Assembly: GCA_033807775.1 (NCBI GenBank)
Contig: CM066324.1
Location: 134,655,501-134,719,500, forward strand
Origin: Saussurea involucrata
Taxonomy: Eukaryota; Streptophyta; Magnoliopsida; Asterales; Asteraceae
Length of the DNA stretch: 64,000 nt
Reading direction: 5' to 3'
A program made the position numbers and the translations under genes. The notes below the pieces were generated by a model. It made no database searches. It saw nothing but the letters and a program-made list of their open reading frames with translations, and was not told the DNA's origin. Position 1 is the first letter of the stretch; each line of letters opens with the position of its first letter. This document shows, piece after piece, positions 1-10,402 of the stretch.

Positions 1-1551
1 TATTGCATATAACAGATAATCCTGCTCATTATAAGGAATATGAATAATTCCTGTTCATCAACTTCTTAACTATCCCCTCATAGTAATTTAACACGAGAGT
101 TAGTATATATCAGTTGTTAATCTATATCTTTGAACTCAGGGATGGATCTTTATAGTTTATCTCAATAAAGCTTCAAATCATATTTAGAGTTCATAACCAC
201 ATAGTAATTTCATGTAGTAGCTAATCAAACTTAGCATGCAAGATTAACAATAAATACTAGTTCATCAACTTCATAGATAACTCATCTTAGAAGTTTTAGC
301 ATGGAAATCCACATAACACAACTTTTAATCGCCCTCTTGGCTTATCTCTAATTTAGTCCAATCCACATAAAACATATTCATGCATATATATATAAAGCAT
401 CTAATTCAAGATTAATTACTGAATTTTAAAGAGAGTTGAATAAACTCATCTGATGCGTTATTACTCCTTTTAATCCTCTTTAATACGTAAGGGCCCCTTT
501 CTTCACTACCACAGCTTACTGTATTATTCAATCACATATACTGATATTAATTATCAAAACAGAACCCTCTACAACTGAAAATCCTTAATCTCTTAAAATT
601 ACATCTCAAGTCGCAATGAACTGAAGTCGCAATCACCTATTGCGATTTCACTTCCAAATCGCAACCAACTAAAGTCGCAGTCCTCTATTGCGATCCCAAA
701 ACCATATCGCAGTCAACGGTTGCAATTTCATCCTCAAATCGCAACTCGCCATTGCGATTTCACTCCAAGTCGCAGTGAACTGTTGCGACTACAGTACCAA
801 GTCGCAACTGCCCATTGCGATTTCGACCCAAGTCGCAACCAACTGTTGCGATTCCAAAACCAAGTCGCAATGGTCTGCTGCGACTCCAACTCTAAGTCGC
901 TATTGCCTATTGCGACAATCATGAATGTCGCAACTCAAGGTTGCGACTTCGATGATATTCAACCAAGTCTCAGTCCACTAAGTTCGTCCTAAACCCAGAT
1001 TTTTGTACTTTTAATCTATGTTTGTTTATGCCCATTTGCAGATATGTTTAATATACTTACCTTAACATATCCTAAAACTCAGATTCTCATTATTATCATA
1101 TTTTACCAAAACCCATAATAAAATTCTCAAGAAAGCTTTTAACTAAGAAGATGAATTATCTCAATGATATAATTACCTTATAAATCTTCAAACCAATCCA
1201 GATTAGATAAATTCCCAGCAAGTCTTTCCTTTCTTCCTTCTCTTTCTCGATTTCTCTATTTCAATCTCTCTCTCTCTCTCGGTTTTCTTTTCTCAAACCG
1301 CAATACACACACCAAAACACAAAATCTCACACTCACAATTAGTCTTGTATGCCTTAATTGATGACACCTCAACCTTGATAAAACATGAGTCATAGGAATC
1401 TTACCAAGTAAACCTCTAACTTTCAAGGAATTGCACAACCAACCCTACAAATGAAAATCTATCTCAAGCAACACTTATAAACAATTACAAACTTAACCCC
1501 AAGTTAATTTGTAATTCACAACCTTATACAACGAAAATTTGGGATGTTACA
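1..1551 (-). repeat. Partial LTR (3' LTR in element orientation)
   Basis: Matches 6561-8107 of the other LTR. The missing ~1140 bp lies left of the window. Ends in TGTTACA at 1551, followed by the reverse complement of the polypurine tract. Confidence 0.88.
608..955. repeat. TCGCAA/TTGCGA palindromic repeat array in the LTR
   Basis: About 20-25 copies of AGTCGCAA or AATCGCAA alternate with the reverse complement TTGCGA at roughly 10-20-base spacing. Because both orientations occur, transcripts could fold into many small hairpins. The second LTR has the same array at 7168-7515. Confidence 0.85.
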
Positions 1552-4500
1552 ATACTCCCCAACTTGAAAATGATTTCGTCCCCGAAATCAAAGTCAGGTA
1601 AACAAATGAGGATATCTAACCCTCATACTCTCTTCTGACTCTAAAGTTACATTAGTACCTCTATGGTTTCCACTGTACTTTCAACATAGCTATCTCATTA
1701 CCACTACGTATCTTTCTAACCGATCTTTCCAAAAATTACCTCCGGTTCTTCCACACCGCATCATTATCACAACTCACTTTCCAGGTTTCAAAATAATATT
1801 AACATGTACTATCTGAAATTTTACGTACACTGTAAATTAAGCATACATGATACTATTAAATACTTCAACAACCACGGCAGTCCATTAGTACTTCCATGAC
1901 TTACACATTTCTTCAATATAGAATGCTATTACTTCCTCACATCACTATCTCATCGTACAACCACAATACAACCACGCACCAAAGTATTGAACATCATAAA
2001 TGATATCTCTTATTGAACTTGCAATGTGATTACATTCTTAAGTCCGATCTTTCTATCCTTGTTTCCCCACGTTAGTATGGAATATTATATGTTTCTTTCT
2101 TCTAACTTTCCACATACCGATAGTATTTTCTCCTTACAAAACATAATTAAACAGTTTCACCAAGATCTCTAACTTCAAATATTCAACTAAGTTATCTTGG
2201 AACGACATTACCGATCAAAGTTAGTACCATTCTTAGATCTTTAACTAATAATTTCTCGTACATTTCTTTCACACATAAGGAGCAACTTATATTCCTTAAC
2301 AATCTTGCCTTCGCTACACCACATTGACCTACATACTCATCATCTTTATTAAACTTCCAGTGATTCACAATACAACTTAATTGGCAACTCATACCATCAA
2401 AATTTCTTTGGATACACTCACCACTGCTTCGACATTCTATTTCGATATAAGTCATATTACCAAGTTATCTTACAAACCACATGTTCTATCAATCTTTATT
2501 AACAAATAATACTCTCCAACCGGAATTCCCAATTCTTCCATTCGGATACTTCCTCTTTCTAACATCACGTCTCATACTAGATGATACATGCATCTTGGCA
2601 ATTAATGCCACTACTCGTTCATACCTTCCCCCCTCATAACATTTACCACAGACCATGTCTCTCATAGCCATTCGTACCTATTTAATTTTATGATCCCGTT
2701 TTCTCGTCCAAATACCCGAGTCTATATCACTAAATATCTCCTCCCCAACTTTAGTTGAACTATTACTCAAAATTTTCTAATTAATCTTGAACTTATTCGT
2801 TCTTACTAGCTCTCTGTGATTCCAATATGTTGCATAGACAGAGTACAATTCCTCACAGATCAACACAATCTATACACTCCCTTTGTTCATCTCTAGTATT
2901 TCATCTTTTATAAATCTTCCACATCGTAAGTAAACACTTATCTGAAAGCAACAGTCCTTCACTGTTCTAACAATCCCACCAGGTGATCCTTCAACTTTTA
3001 AGCTCTTAATTAAAACTTAACATTCATACATGATCCCAAAAGGATAACCAATGCATTCACGTTATATAAACTTAAATTTTCAACACCGATTATGCAAGTT
3101 CAACCCCAAGCCTACGCCAAGCTTATCAAATCGGTTCAAAGTTCTTAAGACTTAACTGAATCCAAAACCGAGTCATCTACTCAAAGGATTTAAAGATTAT
3201 TTATCAATATCAACTCATGCAAATAAATACATCTAACTCACATTATGCAACATACACTTCGAGACGTGATAATCTTACGACCCCTTCATTGCTACTTTCC
3301 CAATGAAGTCAAATCATTTGCAAGTACATGTAAATGCAACTCTTTTTCATATTCCACAATGTATATAATATGCCAAAATGCATTAGTTCTAAAGATACTA
3401 AGTAAATATCAAACAGTCTTTACACCTAAGACTAACACTTAAACTGTCACTGGTTCAAATACAATGCAGTTAAGCATATAACACATCCAATACTCCATCT
3501 CGAATCACTAAACTGTCAAACATTCAAAAGACTCATTTGAATATAATCAGTCCTTTAAGGTCAAAACAAACGTTTGGTTAAACACGTGTCACTCACACGG
3601 TTACGTAAACCAAAAATGCCTCTTTACTCAAAATCTTTACCTTATTAATCCCTTAATTGGCCATCGACCCCAAAATAAAAGCTTATCACTCTCAAAACAT
3701 TCACAATTCCCCAATTGTGTTACACACACTAAAATCCACTTTGCGCAAACCCTCTGCATAACAGCATACCGGTATCGCTCACGGTTTTGTTCCTACCCGC
3801 ACGGCATACGTGGGACGTATCTAGACCGTACCCAGTGACAGACAAAAGGCCTCGTACACCTTACACAACTCTCGCCTTCAAAGTCAAAACTTGACATCTC
3901 AATACTTCCTTAACCCTGAATCTAATTCTTCCTCCAGACACAACCGTAGTCGCAACAGCCGACCCTCGGCAACTGTATTACTAATCATCGAACAAGGGTA
4001 CAGACCCTCGTATTAATGTTACTAAAGTTCATTTTCAATTTTCCCACTGTTCATCTCTCATTTGAATATAATTACCAAAACCTCAAACTTTCTCCCAAGA
4101 TTTATCCACACCTCTCCACTCTTGGAGTTCTTTCTTAGCTTAAAGCGTAATACTCTACGACCTAGTGAGTTCATAGCCTTCATGCTTGACAATATAATAA
4201 ATAACTCAATCCACACTTTTCTCATTTAAATAAACAATATTCGAAACAACGTGAGCACACACGCCTCAACCATTTTCATAACTCCCATGTTCTTCACAAC
4301 GATCTCAAAAACCGTTTGTCTACAATTTTCGTAAAACTCAATCTTTCTCAACCAAAAATGTTGTTACAACAGTAATATCTTAGATGAAGATCTTTTCATA
4401 CGACAAAAGTTTAAAATTTACTGACATAGTGTAAACTAGTCGTTTCTCACACTCTTTTATATGACATCATCAAATCAATAATTTTGTTGGTTATAAAAAA

Positions 4501-5407
4501 AATGTTTACTGATCAACACTTTCTCGACCTATTTACTATCATACAACTTTTTATGTAAAGTAAGAAGTATTTTGCAAGTTACTAAGCCCCAAAATTTAGT
4601 TAGGTAGCGTAATTGAAATTGCCCTTTTTCTTTAAATAAATACTTGCACATACTAATTCATCTTTGAATAAAACTGTTATTTATGCATTTGATTTGCAAT
4701 CAAGAAAACTCATGTAACACACATTAAAACATCGTGCCCAGAATTTACTCGCAATGAAGGCTATTTTACTCAAACAAGGTCAATCGCTTTACTTACATAT
4801 CTTATCATTGACACTTTACTTCCGACCCGAAATCGCCCTCTCGGCCTTATAATAATTGCTACATCTGCATTACATGGCTCCCATACTCAACCATGTCATA
4901 CTAATTCTGTATTAATCAATCATCTCATACTCTATCTCTGCACTTATCAAATCACCTATTAAAGGTTGCCTTGGCAGACTTTCATGAGTCCTACCAATTC
5001 CAGGTTGTCCTTCAAACCTCCAATCATATACTGCTCTGTCCTCTAAAGGACCTTGGTGACGAATTCACCATTACTTTACTATAACTTAAAGAGATAACCA
5101 CGAGAAATGGTTATGCACTTACATACATACAAAACGTACTTTACCGATCGTTAGTCACTATAACAATTCAGAAATAGACATGCTCGTGTAACAATATATT
5201 CATAATAACAGTAGCTAATTGAAATTGTGAACATATCATACAAGAGAATCCCCATTATCATTGTCATAGCACTAATTTCACGTATTTCCGTTAACTCTAA
5301 GACTATCCCGTCTTAACACTTCTACCCATATCTCACATATCATAACCTACTACGTCTCAGTTTAAGTCTAAGTATCTCATCAGCATACTTAGTTCGCTTA
5401 AACTAGT
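1552..5407. other. Internal region of the retrotransposon, no gene recognised
   Basis: AT-rich sequence between polypurine tract and primer-binding site. The longest frame is 87 codons on the minus strand at 2192-2455 and resembles nothing I know. I see no retroviral-type protease, reverse transcriptase or integrase motif on either strand. Confidence 0.6.
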
Positions 5408-5419
5408 GCTCTGATACCA
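5408..5419 (-). other. Primer-binding site, initiator-Met tRNA
   Basis: The minus strand reads TGGTATCAGAGC, complementary to the 3' end of plant initiator methionine tRNA, three bases from the LTR end. This fixes the orientation of the retrotransposon. Confidence 0.85.
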
Positions 5420-5422
5420 TAC

Positions 5423-8107
5423 TGAAACACCCTAAAAACAGGGTCAATTTAAACCTTGAAATTTATCACAAGTTATGATCAAAAACTTTCAAACTTATAT
5501 AACCTGATGATCAAATGTAAGGTTTCTATATACAAACGTCATTACTTAAATAACTTATTAATCTAATCATAACATAACAATCAGATTAATCCAGTTATCT
5601 AAACAACCGTCCCAAAAGCATCAAAATCTATAGATCCTCCGGTATCTCTAAGTCTGAATCTTTCCAAAAGTTCTCGTCTCTCATTCCCGCTATTTCCCGG
5701 AGTTTGTACCTGGTAAGAAGATTCAACTTGAAACATTAGGCTTTCGCCTAGTGAGGATACTCAAATAAAAATAAAATTTAATAATTAAAACATGAACAGA
5801 TAACTCAAACCTGTTCTCACCCATCTTACCGTACGACAACTCCTTTTCAAATTGGGGAATCTACCCCACTCCCAATTTCCTACGACTAACTCATTTAATC
5901 GTAATAACAATATAAGAGTTAACTCTGAATCGTTCCAGATTCATAATCAATAATCACACACAAGAAATTACAAGTCAAAACCTGCCTATTTCTTAATCAG
6001 GAAGTAGAGATTACAAATTGCTTTATGCCTATCTCTAGTCTTCCTCTCATCACAGGGAAATCTCCGATCTTCCCAAATCGAAATGGGAATTATTAAGCAA
6101 ACTCTGCTTATTCCACATTCCACCTCAGAAACAATGGTCCCCATGGGATTATAATATCGCGATACTCAATCGGGACTCACGATGGTTCGAGGTTCACCCA
6201 ATTACTAAAATTACACCCCTTTGGTCTATGGCGAGTAATCGGTTCCCATTATACCGTACCCAAGTGCCCTCGGTGACCGGATGCCTATTTTAGTAAAAGC
6301 ACATAATCACATAATATAATACAATCGATACTACTATATGCGTCCAGCATAGAATGTATCATTTCTCTGAACATATTCTATATATAAAATAAAGAATATT
6401 ATTACTCCACATCTCAATCTCTTTATTACCCCTTCTCTGAAATCTGATATGATGATCACCATCTCAATAGTTATTTATATTTTCGAACTCATAGATAGGC
6501 CTTTATAATATATCTCCATTTGGCTTCTCAATCACATTAAGAGTTCATAGTCATCTAACATATTGCATATAACAGATAATCCTGCTCATTATAAGGAATA
6601 TGAATAATTCATGTTCATCAACTTCTTAACTATCCCCTCATAGTAATTTAACACGAGAGTTAGTATATATCAGTTGTTAATCTATATCTTTGAACTCAGG
6701 GATGGATCTTTATAGTTTATCTCAATAAAGCTTCAAATCATATTTAGAGTTCATAACCACATAGTAATTTCATGTAGTAGCTAATCAAACTTAGCATGCA
6801 AGATTAACAATAAATACTAGTTCATCAACTTCATAGATAACTCATCTTAGAAGTTTTAGCATGGAAATCCACATAACACAACTTTTAATCGCCCTCTTGG
6901 ATTATCTCTAATTTAGTCCAATCCACATAAAACATATTCATGCATATATATATAAAGCATCTAATTCAAGATTAATTACTGAATTTTAAAGAGAGTTGAA
7001 TAAACTCACCTGATGCGTTATTACTCCTTTTAATCCTCTTTAATACGTAAGGGCCCCTTTCTTCACTACCACATCTTACTGTATTATTCAATCACATATA
7101 CTGATATTAATTATCAAAACAGAACCCTCTACAACTGAAAATCCTTAATCTCTTAAAATTACATCTCAAGTCGCAATGAACTGAAGTCGCAATCACCTAT
7201 TGCGATTTCACTTCCAAATCGCAACCAACTAAAGTCGCAGTCCTCTATTGCGATCCCAAAACCAAATCGCAGTCAACGGTTGCGATTTCATCCTCAAATC
7301 GCAACTCGCCATTGCGATTTCACTCCAAGTCGCAGTGAACCGTTGCGACTACAGTACCAAGTCGCAACTGCCCATTGCGATTTCGACCCAAGTCGCAACC
7401 AACTGTTGCGATTCCAAAACCAAGTCGCAATGGTCTGCTGCGACTCCAACTCTAAGTCGCTATTGCCTATTGCGACAATCATGAATGTCGCAACTCAAGG
7501 TTGCGACTTCGATGATATTCAACCAAGTCTCAGTCCACTAAGTTCGTCCTAAACCCAGATTTTTGTACTTTTAATCTATGTTTGTTTATGCCCATTTGCA
7601 GATATGTTTAATATACTTACCTTAACATATCCTAAAACTCAGATTCTCATTATTATCATATTTTACCAAAACCCATAATAAAATTCTCAAGAAAGCTTTT
7701 AACTAAGAAGATGAATTATCTCAATGATATAATTACCTTATAAATCTTCAAACCAATCCAGATTAGATAAATTCCCAGCAAGTCTTTCCTTTCTTCCTTC
7801 TCTTTCTCGATTTCTCTATTTCAATCTCTCTCTCTCGGTTTTCTTTTCTCAAACCGCAATACACACACCAAAAGACAAAATCTCACACTCACAATTAGTC
7901 TTGTATGCCTTAATTGATGACACCTCAACCTTGATAAAACATGAGTCATAGGACTCTTACCAAGTAAACCTCTAACTTTCAAGGAATTGCACAACCAACC
8001 CTACAAATGAAAATCTATCTCAAGCAACACTTATAAACAATTACAAACTTAACCCCAAGTTAATTTGTAATTCACAACCTTATACAACGAAAATTTGGGA
8101 TGTTACA
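5423..8107 (-). repeat. Complete LTR (5' LTR in element orientation), 2685 bp
   Basis: Bounded by TG...CA on the minus strand, with the primer-binding site three bases beyond position 5423. It contains the TCGCAA/TTGCGA repeat array (7168-7515) and a CT tract that is four bases shorter than in the other LTR. Short open frames of 60-90 codons inside it are generated by the repeat array and are not genes. Confidence 0.88.
7168..7515. repeat. TCGCAA/TTGCGA palindromic repeat array, second LTR copy
   Basis: Same array as at 608-955, with three base differences visible between the two. The overlapping 60-90-codon frames on both strands come from the repeat and are not credible genes. Confidence 0.85.
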
Positions 8108-8580
8108 ACAACTGAGTAACACTTTCGTCCGTATTCGTCCCGGACGTATTACTCGTTGATGTTTTTTTTGCCTTGTTTCTCCCGATGGGTCGTTGAATTT
8201 GCTCGTCATCGTGATCATCGGAAGGTTGGGTACGTTTTGAACCCCGCGATGAAGTTGTCGTCATCGTTGGAACGGCTCCCCATTTTGGACATTTTTTTAG
8301 GACGTCCCAAGCTTGTTCGTGAGTGAAAGCAACTTTATGGCGTGCTAGATACCGTCCGTGTGCCGTTCGGGATATATCGGCCTCACTCATCCCACTTGAT
8401 CTATTATTGAGCAAGTTGTTGTAGATGCCGCCAAACCAATTAATTCTTTTATTTAGGTCGTTGAACTTGCTATTGAGTTGATGGGTTGATCTATAACCTG
8501 GTTCACAACCCAAGCGAGTAAAGAACACATGCCCGATTCGGGCCCAAAAACTTCCTACATTTATGTAAAATTAAGTATAA

Positions 8581-8622
<42 letters not shown>

Positions 8623-9125
8623 TAAAAATAATTACCACCGCTTTGTGCGTTACCGATAACGGGGTCCTCCGAAACGTCAACCCACGCCGACACTAACGCG
8701 AGTTCCTCGGCTTTACTCCACGTTTGTTTGGCGGCTTTCGTTGGTCTCGGATTTGATGGTTCCGGGTTAGATTGTTGTGTCGGGATAGATTGTGGTGTGT
8801 TCGGGGTAGAAGGTTGGGTTTCCGGAACAATGTCGTCGTCAAGATTGATTGCGGGTGAAGGAAGATTGTAGTTGGCCGGAGTAAAACCTTGTTCAATCAA
8901 ACCGGGACGTGTAAATTGGTAAGGAAATTGTTGGTGAAATTGTTGGAGAAATTGTTGCGGATATTGTGGCGGATTTTGTTGCGACCATTGTGGCGGAATT
9001 TGTTGCGACCATTGCGGACGATAACCTTGTTGTGTAAACGCTTGGAAACCAAGCTCTTGATCTTCTTGCGATTGTGGTGTATTCAGTCGGTTACGACGGG
9101 ATGTAGGTGTTCTGTTTGGATTCAT
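8108..9125 (-). pseudogene. Harbinger ORF1, SANT/Myb-like DNA-binding protein, C-terminus separated by LTR insertion
   Basis: Two exons on the minus strand: 9125-8636 and 8554-8108, with an 81-nt GT-AG intron that contains an (ATT)n run. The N-terminal ~100 residues are rich in Gln and Pro (PQQF and PQWSQQ repeats). Then follows a trihelix/SANT-like region starting near KQTWSKAEELALVSAWVDV; the splice restores the conserved GGSFWARIG segment. This matches plant 'NAM-associated' or GST-T3-like proteins, which are known as Harbinger ORF1 products that work with a DDE transposase. The LTR retrotransposon interrupts the frame after VTQL; the intact family member continues about 65 residues further. 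No transposase gene accompanies it. I read both exons as open, so the LTR insertion is the only visible break. Confidence 0.78.
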
Positions 9126-9126
9126 G

Positions 9127-9335
9127 ATGAGAGAGGTGTGAAAAATAAGAGGTTGAGAGAATTTGAGAGAGTTTGAGAGGTGTGAAAAATAAGAGGTTGA
9201 GAGAATTTGAGAGAGTTTGAGAGGTGTGAAAAATAAGAGGTTGAGAGAATTTGAGAGAGTTTGAGAGATGTGAAAAATAAGAGGTTGAGAAAATTTTAGA
9301 GAGTTTGAGAGGTGTGAAAAATAAGAGGTTGAGGG
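9127..9335. repeat. 51-bp tandem repeats upstream of Harbinger ORF1
   Basis: About four copies of a purine-rich unit containing GTGTGAAAAATAAGAGGTTG lie just upstream of the ORF1 start codon, in its promoter or 5' leader. The copy upstream of the related gene at 43169 is shorter and rearranged. Confidence 0.75.
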
Positions 9336-9570
9336 TTAAATATATAGTGGGATTAAATTGAGAATTTTTTTTTTTTTACAAAGAGCCGTTCAACGGCATG
9401 ATTTTTAAAAATTAAATTAAATAAATTTTTTTTAAAAACCCTTCGGGATGAAACGGGATGGGGAACCCGGATTCCATCCCTTCCCGCCGAACCCGCTTGA
9501 GCCGTAGCCCATCCCCGCCATCCCGCAGTCCATCCCGAGCCCCATCCCGAGCCGGATACTGATGGCCTTA

Positions 9571-9852
9571 TATTGAATATAAAAGAAATTGTTTTGTTTT
9601 AAATAATATAATAATAATTCATTCCTTTATCATCCTAAATTTTTATTTTAAGTAAACTAGGAGAAGGTTTACGTTGTGTTCTCGAAACTTATTTCACGAA
9701 TGAAAGGAAAGAAAATCGAGGGAAATGAGAGGAAAGTAAAAAAAACTCGTGTTCTCGAAACCTTTTTAGGAGAGCAAGGAAAAGAAACGGAAATAAAATA
9801 ATGATAAGTTTCCTTCCAAAACTTTCGGAAAATGAAAAAAAGGAAATGAAAG
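9571..9852. other. Intergenic DNA left of the MuDR-like element
   Basis: No gene. GAAAGG-rich sequence that roughly mirrors the TTTCC-rich sequence right of the transposon (15380-15560), so the transposon may have landed in an older foldback element. Confidence 0.35.
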
Positions 9853-9861
9853 AAATTAATA

Positions 9862-10375
9862 GGGAAATTAATTAAAATACCCAAAGTTTGACTTTGACTT
9901 ACCAAAATACCCAAATTCTCGCTGATTTTACCAAAATACCCAAAACTTCCGCGGTGGACCCCGCGATCGCGGGATAGGGCATACGTGGCACCCCCTGTTG
10001 GGCCAAAGTGTCCCGCGGAGCCCCCCCAACTATGCCCGCGGTGACACTTTTGGTCCCTGCCCGCGGTGGATGCCCGCGATGGGCAAATTTTTTTTCATTT
10101 TTGGTCTTTTTTGCACGAATCTTTGCATGCTTTTAGGGTTTTACTGTTTATTTTGGTTTTTTCCACAAATATTGTACTTGGAAGACGAATTTGTGGTTCA
10201 AGTTCACTGGCTTGTTTCATCAATGTTGAATTATTGTACTTGGAATATCAATTTGTGGTTGCAATTCATGTTGGTTGTTTCATCAATGTTGGTTGTTTCA
10301 TCCATAAATATCAGTATAATGCAATTCATAATTCACACCCATTCCATCCTTCTTTCTTGCTTTCTTTCTTCAGTA
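9862..10375 (+). repeat. Left terminal inverted repeat of MuDR-like element
   Basis: About 514 bp that match the reverse complement of 14781-15275 down to CTTTCTTCAGTA, with some indels. It contains GC-rich palindromes such as CCCGCGATCGCGGG in otherwise AT-rich DNA. The transposase start codon is 27 nt inside the inner edge, so the repeat probably serves as promoter and 5' leader. Confidence 0.85.
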
Positions 10376-10402
10376 TTTTTTTTTTGAGATACTACTGAAA
10401 AA

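Larger units (their letters stand above)
1..8107 (-). mobile_element. LTR retrotransposon without coding capacity (LARD-like), left LTR cut by window edge
   Basis: Positions 1-1551 repeat 6561-8107 almost exactly, which defines two LTRs. The element reads on the minus strand. The LTR begins TGTAACATCC at 8107 and ends GTGTTTCA at 5423. Next to 5423 the minus strand carries TGGTATCAGAGC, the initiator-Met tRNA primer-binding site. Next to 1551 the minus strand has a purine tract (AGTTGGGGAGTAT). The internal part (1552-5422, about 3.9 kb) has no open frame above 87 codons and I recognise no gag, protease, RT, RNase H or integrase. That suggests a large non-autonomous derivative needing proteins from elsewhere. 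By eye the shared LTR part differs at about nine substitutions and one CT-repeat indel, so insertion is recent. It lies inside the Harbinger ORF1 gene at 8108-9125. Confidence 0.88.
8108..9567 (-). mobile_element. PIF/Harbinger-type non-autonomous element, right part; split by the LTR retrotransposon
   Basis: The right end reads GGATACTGATGGCC, the inverted counterpart of GGCCATCAGTACCCC seen at 41723 and 44822, and is followed by TTA (9568-9570), the TWA target typical of PIF/Harbinger. The body matches the complete copy at 41723-43576. Coding sequence stops at 8108 where the LTR starts; the complete copy continues through the same point (42201). The other half lies left of the window beyond the retrotransposon. 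Confidence 0.8.

Noticed and set aside
608..955. CRISPR-like appearance of regularly repeated short motifs
   Set aside because: Eukaryotic context, repeat units too short and irregularly spaced, no spacers of constant length and no cas genes.
688..992. Overlapping 62-90-codon frames on both strands in the LTR
   Set aside because: They come from the TCGCAA/TTGCGA array, read open in several frames at once and are duplicated in the other LTR; no protein character.
8571..8635. Tyr-rich C-terminus of the ORF1 exon frame
   Set aside because: Reads through the intron's (ATT)n run; the splice donor at 8635 removes it and restores the conserved SFW motif.
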